Shown in pieces: positions 39,896 to 48,561 of a stretch of DNA of 64,000 nucleotides. A model generated the notes under the pieces. The model had not been told where the DNA came from, did no database searches, and saw only the letters and a program-made list of their open reading frames with translations. The DNA is taken from contig JAPLOZ010000002.1 of the NCBI GenBank assembly GCA_026400435.1, positions 1-64,000 on the forward strand. The letters run 5' to 3'. Numbering within the stretch: position 1 is the first letter of the stretch; each line of letters begins with the position of its first letter. The position numbers and the translations under genes are program-made. The DNA is from Hyphomicrobiales bacterium. GTDB taxonomy: Bacteria; Pseudomonadota; Alphaproteobacteria; Rhizobiales; Rhizobiaceae.

Positions 39896-41290
39896 TTAAT
39901 AGCGGTAGTGTTCCGCCTTGAATGGACCCTGCGTCGCGACGCCAATATAGGCCGCCTGCTCGCCCGAGAGTTCGGTCAACCTCGCGCCGAGCTTGGCCAG
40001 ATGCAAGCGCGCGACCTTCTCGTCGAGATGCTTGGGCAGCACATAGACCTGGTTTTCATAGTGGCCAGGCTTGGAGAACAGCTCGATCTGGGCAAGCACC
40101 TGGTTGGTGAAGGAGGCCGACATAACGAAGCTCGGATGGCCCGTGGCATTGCCTAGATTGAGCAGCCGGCCCTCCGAAAGCAGAATCATCCGCTTGCCGT
40201 CAGGGAACGAGATCATGTCGACCTGCGGCTTTACGTTGGTCCATTTCAGGTTGCGCAGCGCCGCCACCTGGATCTCGTTGTCGAAGTGGCCGATGTTGCC
40301 AACAATCACCATGTCCTTCATCGACCGCATGTGGTCGAGCGTGACGACATCCTTGTTGCCGGTCGTCGTGATGACGATGTCGGCGTTGGGGGCCGCGTCC
40401 TCGAGCGTGACGACCTCAAAGCCGTCCATCGCCGCCTGCAGGGCGCAGATCGGATCAACCTCGGTCACCTTCACGCGGGCGCCAGCGCCCTTGAGCGAGG
40501 CGGCCGAACCCTTGCCGACGTCGCCGTAGCCGCACACCACCGCGACCTTGCCGGCCATCATCACGTCGGTGCCGCGACGGATGCCGTCGACGAGGCTTTC
40601 CTTGCAGCCGTACTTGTTGTCGAATTTCGACTTGGTGACGCTGTCATTGACGTTAATCGCCGGGAACGGAAGCAAACCCTTTTTCTGCAGCTGGTACAGG
40701 CGGTTGACGCCGGTCGTGGTCTCCTCGGTGACGCCGCGGATCGCCGCCTTCTGCGCGGCGAAGAAGCCGGGCGATGCCTTCAGCCGCTTCTTGATCTGGG
40801 CATAGAAATACTCCTCTTCCTCGCTGTGCGGGTTCGACAGCACATCCTCGCCGGCCTCTGCGCGCGCGCCGATGAGGATGTACATCGTGGCGTCGCCGCC
40901 ATCGTCGAGGATCATGTTCGATGCGCCGCCGTCGGCCCACTGGAAGATCTTGTCGGTGTAGTCCCAGTATTCCTCGAGCGACTCGCCCTTGACGGCGAAG
41001 ACCGGGATGCCGGCGTCGGCGATGGCCGCGGCCGCATGGTCCTGCGTCGAGAAAATGTTGCAGGACGCCCAGCGGATCTCGGCGCCTAGCGCCTTCAGCG
41101 TCTCGATCAGCACGGCGGTCTGGATGGTCATGAGCAGCGAGCCGGATATGCGCGCGCCCTTGAGAGGCTGCTTGTCGGCGAATTCCTCGCGGCAGGCCAT
41201 CAGGCCCGGCATCTCGGTTTCGGCGATCTCCATCTCCTTGCGCCCCCAGCCGGCGAGCGACAGGTCGGCAATCTTGTAATCCTTGGACAT
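39896..41290 (-). CDS. ahcY: Adenosylhomocysteinase (S-adenosyl-L-homocysteine hydrolase)
   Basis: The 464-residue NAD-dependent enzyme splits SAH into adenosine and homocysteine in the methyl cycle. It starts at the ATG at 41290 ([24 protein letters not shown] upstream). Hallmarks are the conserved [13 protein letters not shown], the NAD-binding [20 protein letters not shown] and the C-terminal [13 protein letters not shown] ending in KAEHYRY. The length matches bacterial forms carrying the 40-residue insert. A 16-bp palindrome lies about 150 bases upstream, a candidate operator. Confidence 0.98.
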   Translation of the reverse strand: MSKDYKIADLSLAGWGRKEMEIAETEMPGLMACREEFADKQPLKGARISGSLLMTIQTAVLIETLKALGAEIRWASCNIFSTQDHAAAAIADAGIPVFAVKGESLEEYWDYTDKIFQWADGGASNMILDDGGDATMYILIGARAEAGEDVLSNPHSEEEEYFYAQIKKRLKASPGFFAAQKAAIRGVTEETTTGVNRLYQLQKKGLLPFPAINVNDSVTKSKFDNKYGCKESLVDGIRRGTDVMMAGKVAVVCGYGDVGKGSAASLKGAGARVKVTEVDPICALQAAMDGFEVVTLEDAAPNADIVITTTGNKDVVTLDHMRSMKDMVIVGNIGHFDNEIQVAALRNLKWTNVKPQVDMISFPDGKRMILLSEGRLLNLGNATGHPSFVMSASFTNQVLAQIELFSKPGHYENQVYVLPKHLDEKVARLHLAKLGARLTELSGEQAAYIGVATQGPFKAEHYRY

Positions 41291-41442
41291 TCTCAGGCTC
41301 CGAACATTTTCTTGAAATCCGCCATTGCCTCGCGGCATGCGCGTCGGGCGCTTCGGCCCAATGGCCGCGTCAGGCCCATGCGAACGCTCTGCGCGAAATG
41401 TGCGCCGTGACTAGCAGATCGCCAGGAAATCGACAATGGGAT

Positions 41443-41458
41443 ATAAAGAAATCTTTAT
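41443..41458. promoter_or_regulatory. 16-bp palindrome upstream of ahcY, candidate operator
   Basis: ATAAAGA and TCTTTAT form a perfect 7-bp inverted repeat with a two-base AA spacer in the gap between the HPr gene stop (41492) and ahcY (start 41290). A TTGAAA -35-like element lies just upstream on the minus strand, so a bound protein would sit at the -10 region. SahR, an ArsR-family regulator, controls ahcY in many proteobacteria. Assignment of this site to SahR is inference. Confidence 0.55.
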
Positions 41459-41491
41459 TCGTGCATATGCGCTTTCAAGATTTGCGCGATG

Positions 41492-41794
41492 CTAGACCTC
41501 TTCGCCGAACCGCGCGGCGATCAGTTGCTCGATGGCGTCGATGGCGGTTTCGGCGTCCGGACCACGCGCTGTCACGCGGATCGAGCAGCCTGGGCTCGCG
41601 GCCAGCATCATCAGGCCCATGATCGACGTACCGCCGACCCGGATGCCGTCCTTCTCGACGGTGATGCTGGCGCGGTAGGAATCGGCGAGCTGGACGAACT
41701 TTGCGGAAGCGCGCGCATGGAGTCCGCGCTGGTTGATGATCAGGAAGTCGCGGGCTATCTCGCCATCGGCTTCCGAACTCCCCGCCGCATTCAT
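41492..41794 (-). CDS. HPr-family phosphocarrier protein (PTS-Ntr NPr type)
   Basis: The protein has 100 residues from the ATG at 41794. His26 in INQRGLHARASAKFV is the phosphorylation site for enzyme I, and Ser57 in VGGTSIMGLMMLA is the regulatory serine targeted by HPr kinase. Longer readings run through the upstream EIIA gene and are spurious. It follows the EIIA gene by ten bases. No sugar permease or enzyme I lies nearby, so its role should be regulatory rather than transport. Confidence 0.95.
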   Translation of the reverse strand: MNAAGSSEADGEIARDFLIINQRGLHARASAKFVQLADSYRASITVEKDGIRVGGTSIMGLMMLAASPGCSIRVTARGPDAETAIDAIEQLIAARFGEEV

Positions 41795-41804
41795 CCGATG
41801 CGCC

Positions 41805-42206
41805 TCATTTGGTCGCGAGCAACTGGCTTGCGACGTTGATGTACTTGCGGCCGGCAGCTTGCGCTTCCTCGACCGCAACGGCGAGGGTGCCGCCTTTTCG
41901 CACACTGGAAAGCTTGATCAGCATGGGCAGGTTCATGCCGGCGATTACTTCGATACGGCCGGCCTCCATCACCGAAATGGCTAGGTTGGACGGCGTTCCG
42001 CCGAACATATCGGTGAGAACCACGACGCCCGATCCCTGGTCGACGCGGGCTACCGAATCGACGATGTCGCTGCGCCGCCGCTCCATATCGTCGTCGGCGC
42101 CGATCGAGACCGTCTCGAAATGTTCCTGCGGTCCGACAACATGCTCCACGGCGTTGCGGAATTCCTCGGCCAGCCGACCGTGCGTCACAAGCACCAGGCC
42201 GATCAT
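41805..42206 (-). CDS. PTS EIIA component of the mannose class (regulatory ManX-type)
   Basis: The 133-residue cytosolic protein has the phospho-accepting histidine at residue 9 in LVLVTHGRLAEEF and the conserved VVLTDMFGGTPSNLA at about 62-76, both diagnostic of EIIA-Man. No EIIB, EIIC or EIID accompanies it, as usual for the incomplete PTS of alphaproteobacteria, where it receives phosphate from HPr and acts as a regulator. A 200-base gap without a gene separates it from hprK upstream. Confidence 0.95.
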   Translation of the reverse strand: MIGLVLVTHGRLAEEFRNAVEHVVGPQEHFETVSIGADDDMERRRSDIVDSVARVDQGSGVVVLTDMFGGTPSNLAISVMEAGRIEVIAGMNLPMLIKLSSVRKGGTLAVAVEEAQAAGRKYINVASQLLATK

Positions 42207-42408
42207 ACTTGCATGGCTTTCGTCATCATCCGTTCACCGGCACTCTGTAGAGCCCTCAACACAGCTCGCGCCCGACAGGGCTCACCGGTCCGGGCTCTCC
42301 GGGCGGCGGGAGCGCTATCTTGTCCACCCCCGCATCGTTGACAAGCCCCAATTTGCGCCTCGCCGGACCATTTTGCCGCAGTGCGGCAGACAGCGCCAGC
42401 GCCGCCGG

Positions 42409-42852
42409 TCAGCCGAACGGCAGCAGCGCGAGTTGAGCCAGCACGGCAATCCTGCCGGCCTGCCTGTCATCTGCTGCAACCCTAAGGAGAGGTACCGAGC
42501 AGCCGAGCAACCGTTCCGTTTCCGCCTCGGCGAGGCGGGCGGTATCACGACGCTCGACCAGCCGCACCAGCAGGTCGACGGGCGCCCTCGATTCATACAG
42601 CACCGGGCGGGGGCCAAGCCCGCGAACCTCGATGAGGCCGGCGATCGTGGGCGGCGCTGCGCAGATCAACCGGCCGTCATGCGCGGACAAAAACACCTGG
42701 TCGTCCGCGACGAGTCTGGCAAACAGTCCGCAAGCAGCAGCCTCGGCCAAGAGCGCCATAGCCAGCTGACTCTTGCCCGAGCCGGACGGTCCGGCGATCA
42801 AGATGCCGCGATCCCCCAGCACGACCGCGCTGGCGTGGAAATTGTCCGCCAT
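42409..42852 (-). CDS. hprK: HPr kinase/phosphorylase, short alphaproteobacterial form
   Basis: The 147-residue protein contains only the C-terminal catalytic domain: Walker A GPSGSGKS at residues 21-28, LVADDQVFL at about 48-56 and the family signature with IEVRGLGP at about 74-81. The N-terminal domain of firmicute HprK (about 130 residues) is absent, as is normal for this class. It phosphorylates the regulatory serine of HPr. It starts two bases after the chvG stop, linking the PTS proteins to the ChvG/ChvI two-component system. Confidence 0.95.
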   Translation of the reverse strand: MADNFHASAVVLGDRGILIAGPSGSGKSQLAMALLAEAAACGLFARLVADDQVFLSAHDGRLICAAPPTIAGLIEVRGLGPRPVLYESRAPVDLLVRLVERRDTARLAEAETERLLGCSVPLLRVAADDRQAGRIAVLAQLALLPFG

Positions 42853-42854
42853 GC

Positions 42855-44633
42855 TCAGCCGTCAGCCGGCAGCGTCACGGTGAACCGCGCACCGCGAATC
42901 TCGCCCGGCTTGCCGCCGGTGATGTTCTCGGCCGTCAGCGTGCCGCCATGCGCCTCGACGATTTGCCGGCTGATCGAGAGCCCCAATCCCGAATTCTGGC
43001 CAAACGCCTCGCCGGCAGGGCGGTCGGTGTAGAAGCGCTCGAAAATCCTGTCGATGTTGTCGGCCCTGATGCCGGGACCGTTGTCGTCGACGGCCAGAAT
43101 GATCCGTTTGCCGACACGCGACAGCGCAATGACGATGCGGCCGGTTTGCTCGGGAACGAACGAGCGCGCATTCTCTATCAGATTGGTGATGACCTGGCCG
43201 AGCCGCAGGTCGTGGCCAACGACGAAATAGCCCTTGGCCCCGGCCGGAAGCTTTGCTGCACTGAACTCGATGTCGACCTGCTTTCTCTTTCTGCCGGCGT
43301 CGCGCATCGCCGCAATCAGGTCGCCGACAAACTTCCCGAGGTCGACTTTCGCCGCGTCCTCGCGGGCGAGTTCGGCGTCGAGACGAGACGCGTCGGAGAT
43401 GTCGGTGATCAGCCGGTCTAGCCGCCTGACATCGTGCTGGATAACCTCCAGAAGCCGGCCGCGCGAGGCTTCCGTCTTGGCGATCGGCAGCGTCTCGACC
43501 GCGCTGCGCAGGGAGGTCAGCGGGTTCTTCAATTCGTGGCTGACATCGGCCGCGAAGCTCTCGATCGCCTCGATGCGGGCATAGAGCGCATTGGTCATGT
43601 CGCGCACGGCGATCGACAGATTGCCGATCTCGTCCTGGCGGTCGGAAAAATCGGGGATTTCCTCGCGGCTCTTGACGCCGCGCCTGACACGGTTGGCCGC
43701 AGCCGCCAGCCGCCGCAGCGGATTGGCGATGGTCGAGGCAAGCATGATCGAAAGCAGCACGTTCACCAGCGCAGCGACGCCGAATACGCGCAGGATGGAA
43801 TTGCGCTCGGCCGCGACGATCTTGTCGATGTCGCCGCCCTGCGTCGACAGCATCAGGACGCCGAGCACTGCGCGGAACCGCTGCACGGGCACCGCCACCG
43901 AGACGATCTGCTCGCCCTGTTCGGAAATGCGAACGACTGTCGAAGGCACCCCGGTCAGCGCGTTGATGACTTCCGGGAATGCGGCGCCGTTGCCGCCCGG
44001 CTGCTCCTTGTAGATGGGCAGGTCCGTGCGCCGGAAGAAGTCGGCGATAAATTTCTGAACCCGTTCGAAGAGGTCGGGATCCTCTTCATCGACAGGCGGC
44101 AGGTCGTAGCGCAGGATCTGCCCACGCGAATAGAGATGCCTGGAATCAAGCAGCAGGTTGGCGTCGCGATCGTAAATGCGCGCACGCGTGCGGGTCGGCG
44201 AGATCAGGCGCCGCAGCACTGGCGCCACGCGCTCGGGATTGATCGGGAAGTCCAGGCTGTCGAGCTGATCCGAACCTGCGCCAAGGCTCTCGCCGGCCTG
44301 CAGCTCCAGCAGCTTTTCGGGATCGATGGAGATCGAGTCTGTCTCGACGGTGGCGGACGCTGCAATCGCTCCGGCGATGATCTCGCCCTGGGTGCGCAGG
44401 CTCTCGACACGCGCCTCGATCAGCCCGTCGCGAAACTGGTTCAGGTAGAGGATGCCGACGACCAGCACGCACAGCGCTGCAAGGTTGAGGAAGAGGATGC
44501 GCCGCGTCAGGCTGGAGAAGATGTAGTGGCCGAGAAAGCGCTGCAGCCTGATGCGCAACCGACCCAGATAGGAAGGCAGAGTCCGTGCCGGTCGCTTGGC
44601 GGCCACAGGCACGTTCTTGATCTGCGCTTCCAT
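42855..44633 (-). CDS. chvG: Two-component sensor histidine kinase ChvG (ExoS)
   Basis: The 592-residue inner-membrane kinase starts at the ATG at 44633. TM1 is at about residues 45-65 (RILFLNLAALCVLVVGILYL, quoted in part), then a large periplasmic domain, TM2 at about 278-300, a HAMP domain, the H-box AADVSHELKNPLTS with His366, and a C-terminal ATPase with VDDNGPGIRADNI and NSGLGLSISRQIVEAHGG. Position and sequence identify it as ChvG/ExoS, the acid- and envelope-responsive kinase of rhizobia and Agrobacterium. It follows chvI with a gap of about 40 bases. Confidence 0.95.
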   Translation of the reverse strand: MEAQIKNVPVAAKRPARTLPSYLGRLRIRLQRFLGHYIFSSLTRRILFLNLAALCVLVVGILYLNQFRDGLIEARVESLRTQGEIIAGAIAASATVETDSISIDPEKLLELQAGESLGAGSDQLDSLDFPINPERVAPVLRRLISPTRTRARIYDRDANLLLDSRHLYSRGQILRYDLPPVDEEDPDLFERVQKFIADFFRRTDLPIYKEQPGGNGAAFPEVINALTGVPSTVVRISEQGEQIVSVAVPVQRFRAVLGVLMLSTQGGDIDKIVAAERNSILRVFGVAALVNVLLSIMLASTIANPLRRLAAAANRVRRGVKSREEIPDFSDRQDEIGNLSIAVRDMTNALYARIEAIESFAADVSHELKNPLTSLRSAVETLPIAKTEASRGRLLEVIQHDVRRLDRLITDISDASRLDAELAREDAAKVDLGKFVGDLIAAMRDAGRKRKQVDIEFSAAKLPAGAKGYFVVGHDLRLGQVITNLIENARSFVPEQTGRIVIALSRVGKRIILAVDDNGPGIRADNIDRIFERFYTDRPAGEAFGQNSGLGLSISRQIVEAHGGTLTAENITGGKPGEIRGARFTVTLPADG

Positions 44634-44670
44634 GACCAACGGCGATGGTCTCCGGTCCAGGCTACGTCGT

Positions 44671-45372
44671 CTATGCCTCGCGGAACCGGTAGCCCACTCC
44701 ATAGAGCGTTTCGATCATCTCGAAATCGTCGTCGACCTGCTTGAACTTCTTGCGCAGGCGCTTGATGTGGCTGTCGATCGTCCGGTCGTCGACATAGACC
44801 TGCTCATCATAGGCCGAATCCATCAGCGCATCACGGCTTTTTACGACGCCGGGCCGCTGCGCCAGCGAGTGCAGGATCAGGAACTCGGTTACCGTGAGCG
44901 TCACCGGCTCGCCCTTCCAGGTGCAGGTGTGGCGTTCCTGGTCCATGACCAGCGAGCCGCGCTCGAGCGATTTGGCCTGCTGGGTGGGCGCCTTGGCGCC
45001 GGCCTCGCGAGCCGATGCGCGACGCAGCACCGCCTTTACGCGCTCGACCAGGAGGCGCTGCGAGAAGGGTTTGCGGATGAAGTCGTCCGCGCCCATCTTG
45101 AGGCCGAACAACTCGTCGATCTCGTCGTCCTTCGATGTCAGGAAGATCACCGGAAGGTCCGACTTCTGGCGCATCCGCCGTAGCAGCTCCATGCCGTCCA
45201 TGCGCGGCATCTTGATGTCCAGGATCGCCAGGTTCGGCGGGCGCGCCGCCAGCCCTTCGAGCGCGGATGCGCCATCCGTATAGGTCTCGACGCGATAACC
45301 TTCCGATTCCAGGGCGATGGAGACCGATGTCAGAATGTTGCGGTCGTCGTCGACAAGCGCGATCGTTGCCAT
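44671..45372 (-). CDS. chvI: Two-component response regulator ChvI, OmpR/PhoB type
   Basis: The 233-residue protein starts at the ATG at 45372 with GGAG upstream. The receiver domain starts [17 protein letters not shown], with the phospho-accepting Asp52 in [13 protein letters not shown] and Lys in IRKPFSQ. The C-terminal winged helix (about 135-233) includes [20 protein letters not shown] (quoted in part) and the recognition-helix region [17 protein letters not shown]. It pairs with ChvG. It is divergent from pckA, an arrangement conserved in Rhizobium and Agrobacterium. Confidence 0.97.
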   Translation of the reverse strand: MATIALVDDDRNILTSVSIALESEGYRVETYTDGASALEGLAARPPNLAILDIKMPRMDGMELLRRMRQKSDLPVIFLTSKDDEIDELFGLKMGADDFIRKPFSQRLLVERVKAVLRRASAREAGAKAPTQQAKSLERGSLVMDQERHTCTWKGEPVTLTVTEFLILHSLAQRPGVVKSRDALMDSAYDEQVYVDDRTIDSHIKRLRKKFKQVDDDFEMIETLYGVGYRFREA

Positions 45373-45577
45373 TTCAGGTGGCTCCCTCATGAGCGGATGT
45401 CCCTTCCTGCTGCGAGCAGGCGGCAGATGCGGGACAAATTGGGTACAAATTGTGGCACAGAATTCCGCTCATGTCACAGAATGCCTCTCTTGTCATGCTG
45501 CGAGCGACGCAACCGTGTTGGGCGGACGCGACCTGCCTTTTCCTTGGGCAAAGCCTGAAGCTTTCTGCTTTTCTAAA

Positions 45578-45609
45578 CGATTTAAACACTTTTCAAAATC
45601 TTTAAATCG
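45578..45609. promoter_or_regulatory. Perfect 9-bp inverted repeat in the chvI-pckA control region
   Basis: CGATTTAAA (45578-45586) and TTTAAATCG (45601-45609) are perfect inverted repeats with a 14-base AT-rich spacer. They lie in the 353-base gap between the divergent chvI and pckA starts, which holds no gene and is strikingly AT-rich in its pckA-proximal half. The pair could be an operator or a hairpin in a pckA leader. Confidence 0.5.
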
Positions 45610-45612
45610 ATT

Positions 45613-45629
45613 AATGATTTGATATCATT
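45613..45629. promoter_or_regulatory. AATGAT-5-ATCATT inverted repeat near the pckA promoter
   Basis: A 6-bp inverted repeat with a five-base spacer lies just downstream of the 9-bp inverted repeat and about 100 bases before the pckA start. It is a candidate second regulator site. Confidence 0.35.
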
Positions 45630-45725
45630 GATCTTTTCTGATTTCGACAGTTTCGAACCTCGCTGAGGTTGGTCCTGGAGCTTTATCCGGGACAGGAGCC
45701 ACGACAACCGGTGAGGGAGCCTCCG

Positions 45726-47354
45726 ATGAAAGAGATCGGACAGTGGAATCGTGCCTGCGGGATCGGCCGTTCCGGCCTGACGACGAGCGGCACGGTGTAC
45801 TACAACGCCCAGGCTCCGGACCTATACGCACAAGCGATTCTGCGCGGCGAAGCAGCACTGAGCAGCGACGGCGCACTGGTCGCGACGACCGGGCTCCACA
45901 CTGGCCGTTCGCCGAAGGACAAGTTCATCGTTCGTGACGAGGCAACCGCGCACGCTGTCTGGTGGAACGCCAACCAGGCGATGGATCCGGACGCATTCAA
46001 CCGACTGCATGGCGACTTCCTGGCGCATGCGGCGTCGCGCGACCTGTTCGTGCAGGATCTGGTCGGCGGCGCCGACCCGGCGCGCAGCCTGACGGTGCGC
46101 GTCGTCACCGAATTCGCCTGGCACTCGCTGTTCATCCGCAACCTGCTGATCCGCCCCGAGGCGGCCGCGCTCGCCGGCTTCGCACCCGAGATGACGATCA
46201 TCGACCTGCCGTCCTTGCGCGCCGACCCGGCGCGCCATGGCACCCGCTCGGAGACTGTCGTCGCCATCGACCTCACCCGCATGATCGTGCTTATCGGCGG
46301 CTCGGCCTATGCCGGCGAGATGAAGAAGGCGGTGTTCACCGCGCTCAACCACATGCTCCCGGAGCGAGGCGTAATGCCGATGCACTGCTCTGCCAACGTC
46401 GGTCCATCAGGCGATGCAGCGATCTTCTTCGGCCTGTCGGGTACCGGCAAGACGACCCTGTCGGCGGACCCGTCGCGCACGCTGATCGGCGACGACGAGC
46501 ATGGCTGGGGACCGGACGGCGTGTTCAATTTCGAGGGTGGCTGCTACGCCAAGTGCATCAGGCTTTCGCCGCAGGCCGAGCCCGAGATCTTCGCGGCGAG
46601 CTCGCGGTTCGGCGCCGTCCTGGAAAACGTCGTGCTCGATCCGGTTACGCGCACACCCGACTTCGACGATGAAACGATGACCGAGAACACGCGCTCGGCC
46701 TACCCCTTGTCGTTCATCCCCAATGCCTCGCCGAGCGGTCGCGCCGGGCAGCCCAAAAACGTCGTCATGCTCGCCGCCGATGCCTTCGGCGTCATGCCAC
46801 CCATCGCAAGGCTGACCCCGGCGCAGGCGATGTATCACTTCCTGTCCGGCTACACGGCCAAGGTCGCGGGCACCGAGCGCGGCGTCACCGAACCGACACC
46901 GGAGTTTTCCGCCTGTTTCGGTTCGCCCTTCCTGCCGCGCAATCCCTCAGTCTACGGCGTATTGCTGAAGGGGTTGATCGCCGAGCATCATGTCGCCTGC
47001 TGGCAGGTCAACACCGGCTGGACCGGCGGCGCCTACGGCGTCGGCCGCCGCATGCCGATCAAGGCGACGCGGGCGCTGCTTTCGGCAGCCCTCGACGGCT
47101 CGCTCAACGATGCCGAATTCCGCACCGACCCATGGTTCGGCTTCGCCGTGCCTGTTGCCGTGCCGGGCGTCGATCCTGCCACCCTCGACCCCCGGATTCT
47201 CGACCCGCGCGCCACTTGGGCGGACTCTTCGGCCTACGACCGCCAGGCCAGAAAGCTGGTCGGCATGTTCATCGACAACTTCGCGAGGTTCGAGGAGCAC
47301 GTCGACCGCACGGTGCTTGGCGCGGCACCGCGCATCCTTGAGGCGGCCGAATAA
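45726..47354 (+). CDS. pckA: Phosphoenolpyruvate carboxykinase (ATP)
   Basis: The 542-residue gluconeogenic enzyme converts oxaloacetate and ATP to phosphoenolpyruvate. The ATG at 45726 has GAGGGAG upstream. [12 protein letters not shown], the kinase-1a loop GLSGTGKTT (residues 236-244) and the metal-binding IGDDEHGW are all present, as is the C-terminal [12 protein letters not shown]. The length is typical of the ATP-dependent class. A strong terminator follows. It is divergent from chvI, and ChvI is known to influence carbon metabolism in relatives. Confidence 0.98.
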   Translation: MKEIGQWNRACGIGRSGLTTSGTVYYNAQAPDLYAQAILRGEAALSSDGALVATTGLHTGRSPKDKFIVRDEATAHAVWWNANQAMDPDAFNRLHGDFLAHAASRDLFVQDLVGGADPARSLTVRVVTEFAWHSLFIRNLLIRPEAAALAGFAPEMTIIDLPSLRADPARHGTRSETVVAIDLTRMIVLIGGSAYAGEMKKAVFTALNHMLPERGVMPMHCSANVGPSGDAAIFFGLSGTGKTTLSADPSRTLIGDDEHGWGPDGVFNFEGGCYAKCIRLSPQAEPEIFAASSRFGAVLENVVLDPVTRTPDFDDETMTENTRSAYPLSFIPNASPSGRAGQPKNVVMLAADAFGVMPPIARLTPAQAMYHFLSGYTAKVAGTERGVTEPTPEFSACFGSPFLPRNPSVYGVLLKGLIAEHHVACWQVNTGWTGGAYGVGRRMPIKATRALLSAALDGSLNDAEFRTDPWFGFAVPVAVPGVDPATLDPRILDPRATWADSSAYDRQARKLVGMFIDNFARFEEHVDRTVLGAAPRILEAAE

Positions 47355-47374
47355 CCGCCTGCCGGCGCTTTCAT

Positions 47375-47409
47375 CAAAAAGACCCGGCATGCCGGGCCTT
47401 TTCTTTTTC
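47375..47409 (+). terminator. Rho-independent terminator after pckA
   Basis: CCCGGC and GCCGGG (47383-47396) form a GC stem flanked by AAAAAGA on one side and CCTTTTCTTTTT on the other, giving an A/T-extended hairpin. It lies 20-55 bases after the pckA stop and just before arfB. Confidence 0.85.
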
Positions 47410-47422
47410 TCCGGGCCGCGCC

Positions 47423-47872
47423 ATGTCTGTCGGCATGGCCGCGGACGAAAAGATCATCATCTCCGGGGAAGCCGAGATCCATCCCGGCGACCTCGAGGAG
47501 AATTTCATCCGCTCATCCGGTCCGGGCGGGCAGAACGTCAACAAGGTTGCGACCGCCGTCCAGCTTCGCTTCGACGCCGCCGGCGCCGTCGGCCTCTCCG
47601 AACGCGTTCGCGCGCGCGTCATCAGCCTCGCCGGGCAGCGCGCCACCAAGGATGGCGTGATCGTCATCGAGGCCAACCGTTTCCGCACCCAGGAACTCAA
47701 CCGCGCCGATGCGCTCGCCAGGCTGACCGAACTGGTGGCCAAGGCTGCCGAGCCGCCGCCCAAGCCGCGCAGGAAAACCAGGCCGACCAAGGGCTCCGTC
47801 GAGCGGCGGCTGAAGACCAAGGCTGGCCGCTCTACCGTCAAGAAGCTGCGCGGCCGCGTGGATGGCGACTGA
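47423..47872 (+). CDS. arfB: Alternative ribosome-rescue factor ArfB (peptidyl-tRNA hydrolase, class-I release-factor-like)
   Basis: The 149-residue protein consists of a release-factor catalytic domain with GGQ at residues 35-37 (SSGPGGQNVNKVATAV), followed by a basic C-terminal tail (KPRRKTRPTKGSVERRLKTK) that enters the empty mRNA channel of stalled ribosomes. It lacks the stop-codon-recognition domains of RF1 and RF2. Its stop overlaps the alkB start by one base (TGATG), so the two are coupled. Confidence 0.95.
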   Translation: MSVGMAADEKIIISGEAEIHPGDLEENFIRSSGPGGQNVNKVATAVQLRFDAAGAVGLSERVRARVISLAGQRATKDGVIVIEANRFRTQELNRADALARLTELVAKAAEPPPKPRRKTRPTKGSVERRLKTKAGRSTVKKLRGRVDGD

Positions 47873-48501
47873 TGCCGGCGCCGCCCCCGTCTTCCCTGCC
47901 CGACGGCATACGCTACCTGCCCGACTATTTCGACCTGGCAGCGCAACAGGCGCTGGTCGAAGACATCCGCGCCGTGGTCGAGGCTGCACCCCTGTTCACG
48001 CCCGCCATGCCGAGAACCGGCAAGGAGATGAGTGTCAGGATGACCAATTGCGGCGGGCTCGGCTGGGTCACGGACAAGGTGCGCGGCTACCGCTACCAGG
48101 CGACGCATCCCGTGACGGGAGCACCTTGGCCGCCGATACCGCCAGTCCTGCTCGGTCTCTGGCGTGCCGTCGCGGATCATCCCGCCTCGCCGCAGGCCTG
48201 TCTCGTCAATTTCTATTCGGGCACGGCGAAGATGGGCCTGCACCAGGACCGCGACGAAACCGACTTTTCCGCGCCGGTCGTCTCGGTTTCGCTTGGCGAC
48301 GATTGCCTGTTTCGTGTCGGCGGCCTGCAGCGCACCGACCCCACAAGGTCGCTGCGACTGCGCTCGGGCGATGTGATCGTGCTTGGCGGGCCAAGCCGGC
48401 TGGCGTTCCACGGCGTCGACCGCCTCTATGCGGGTACCTCAACGCTGCTCAGGAACGGCGGCCGCATCAACCTCACGCTGCGGCGGGTCGGCGGCGACTG
48501 A
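47872..48501 (+). CDS. alkB: AlkB-type alpha-ketoglutarate-dependent DNA/RNA dealkylase
   Basis: The 209-residue dioxygenase carries the facial triad His124 and Asp126 (LHQDRDE) and His180 (LAFHGVDR), plus the 2-oxoglutarate-binding arginines in INLTLRRV (residues 204-205). The start at 47872 gives the whole domain; a longer open frame overlaps pckA and arfB and is spurious. By family it repairs N1-methyladenine and N3-methylcytosine. It is coupled to arfB. Confidence 0.96.
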   Translation: MPAPPPSSLPDGIRYLPDYFDLAAQQALVEDIRAVVEAAPLFTPAMPRTGKEMSVRMTNCGGLGWVTDKVRGYRYQATHPVTGAPWPPIPPVLLGLWRAVADHPASPQACLVNFYSGTAKMGLHQDRDETDFSAPVVSVSLGDDCLFRVGGLQRTDPTRSLRLRSGDVIVLGGPSRLAFHGVDRLYAGTSTLLRNGGRINLTLRRVGGD

Positions 48502-48561
48502 AGGCCCTCACAGAATGCGGGTCAAGGCTTGGTTAACGCCGCCCAGCTATGCTGCCGGCCG

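Noticed and set aside
42207-42408. Possible gene (such as rapZ) between hprK and EIIA
   Set aside because: No open frame of meaningful length with protein-like content exists in this 200-base gap.
43434-44744. A 436-codon plus-strand frame opposite chvG
   Set aside because: It is a shadow of chvG, with no upstream ribosome binding site and no domain.
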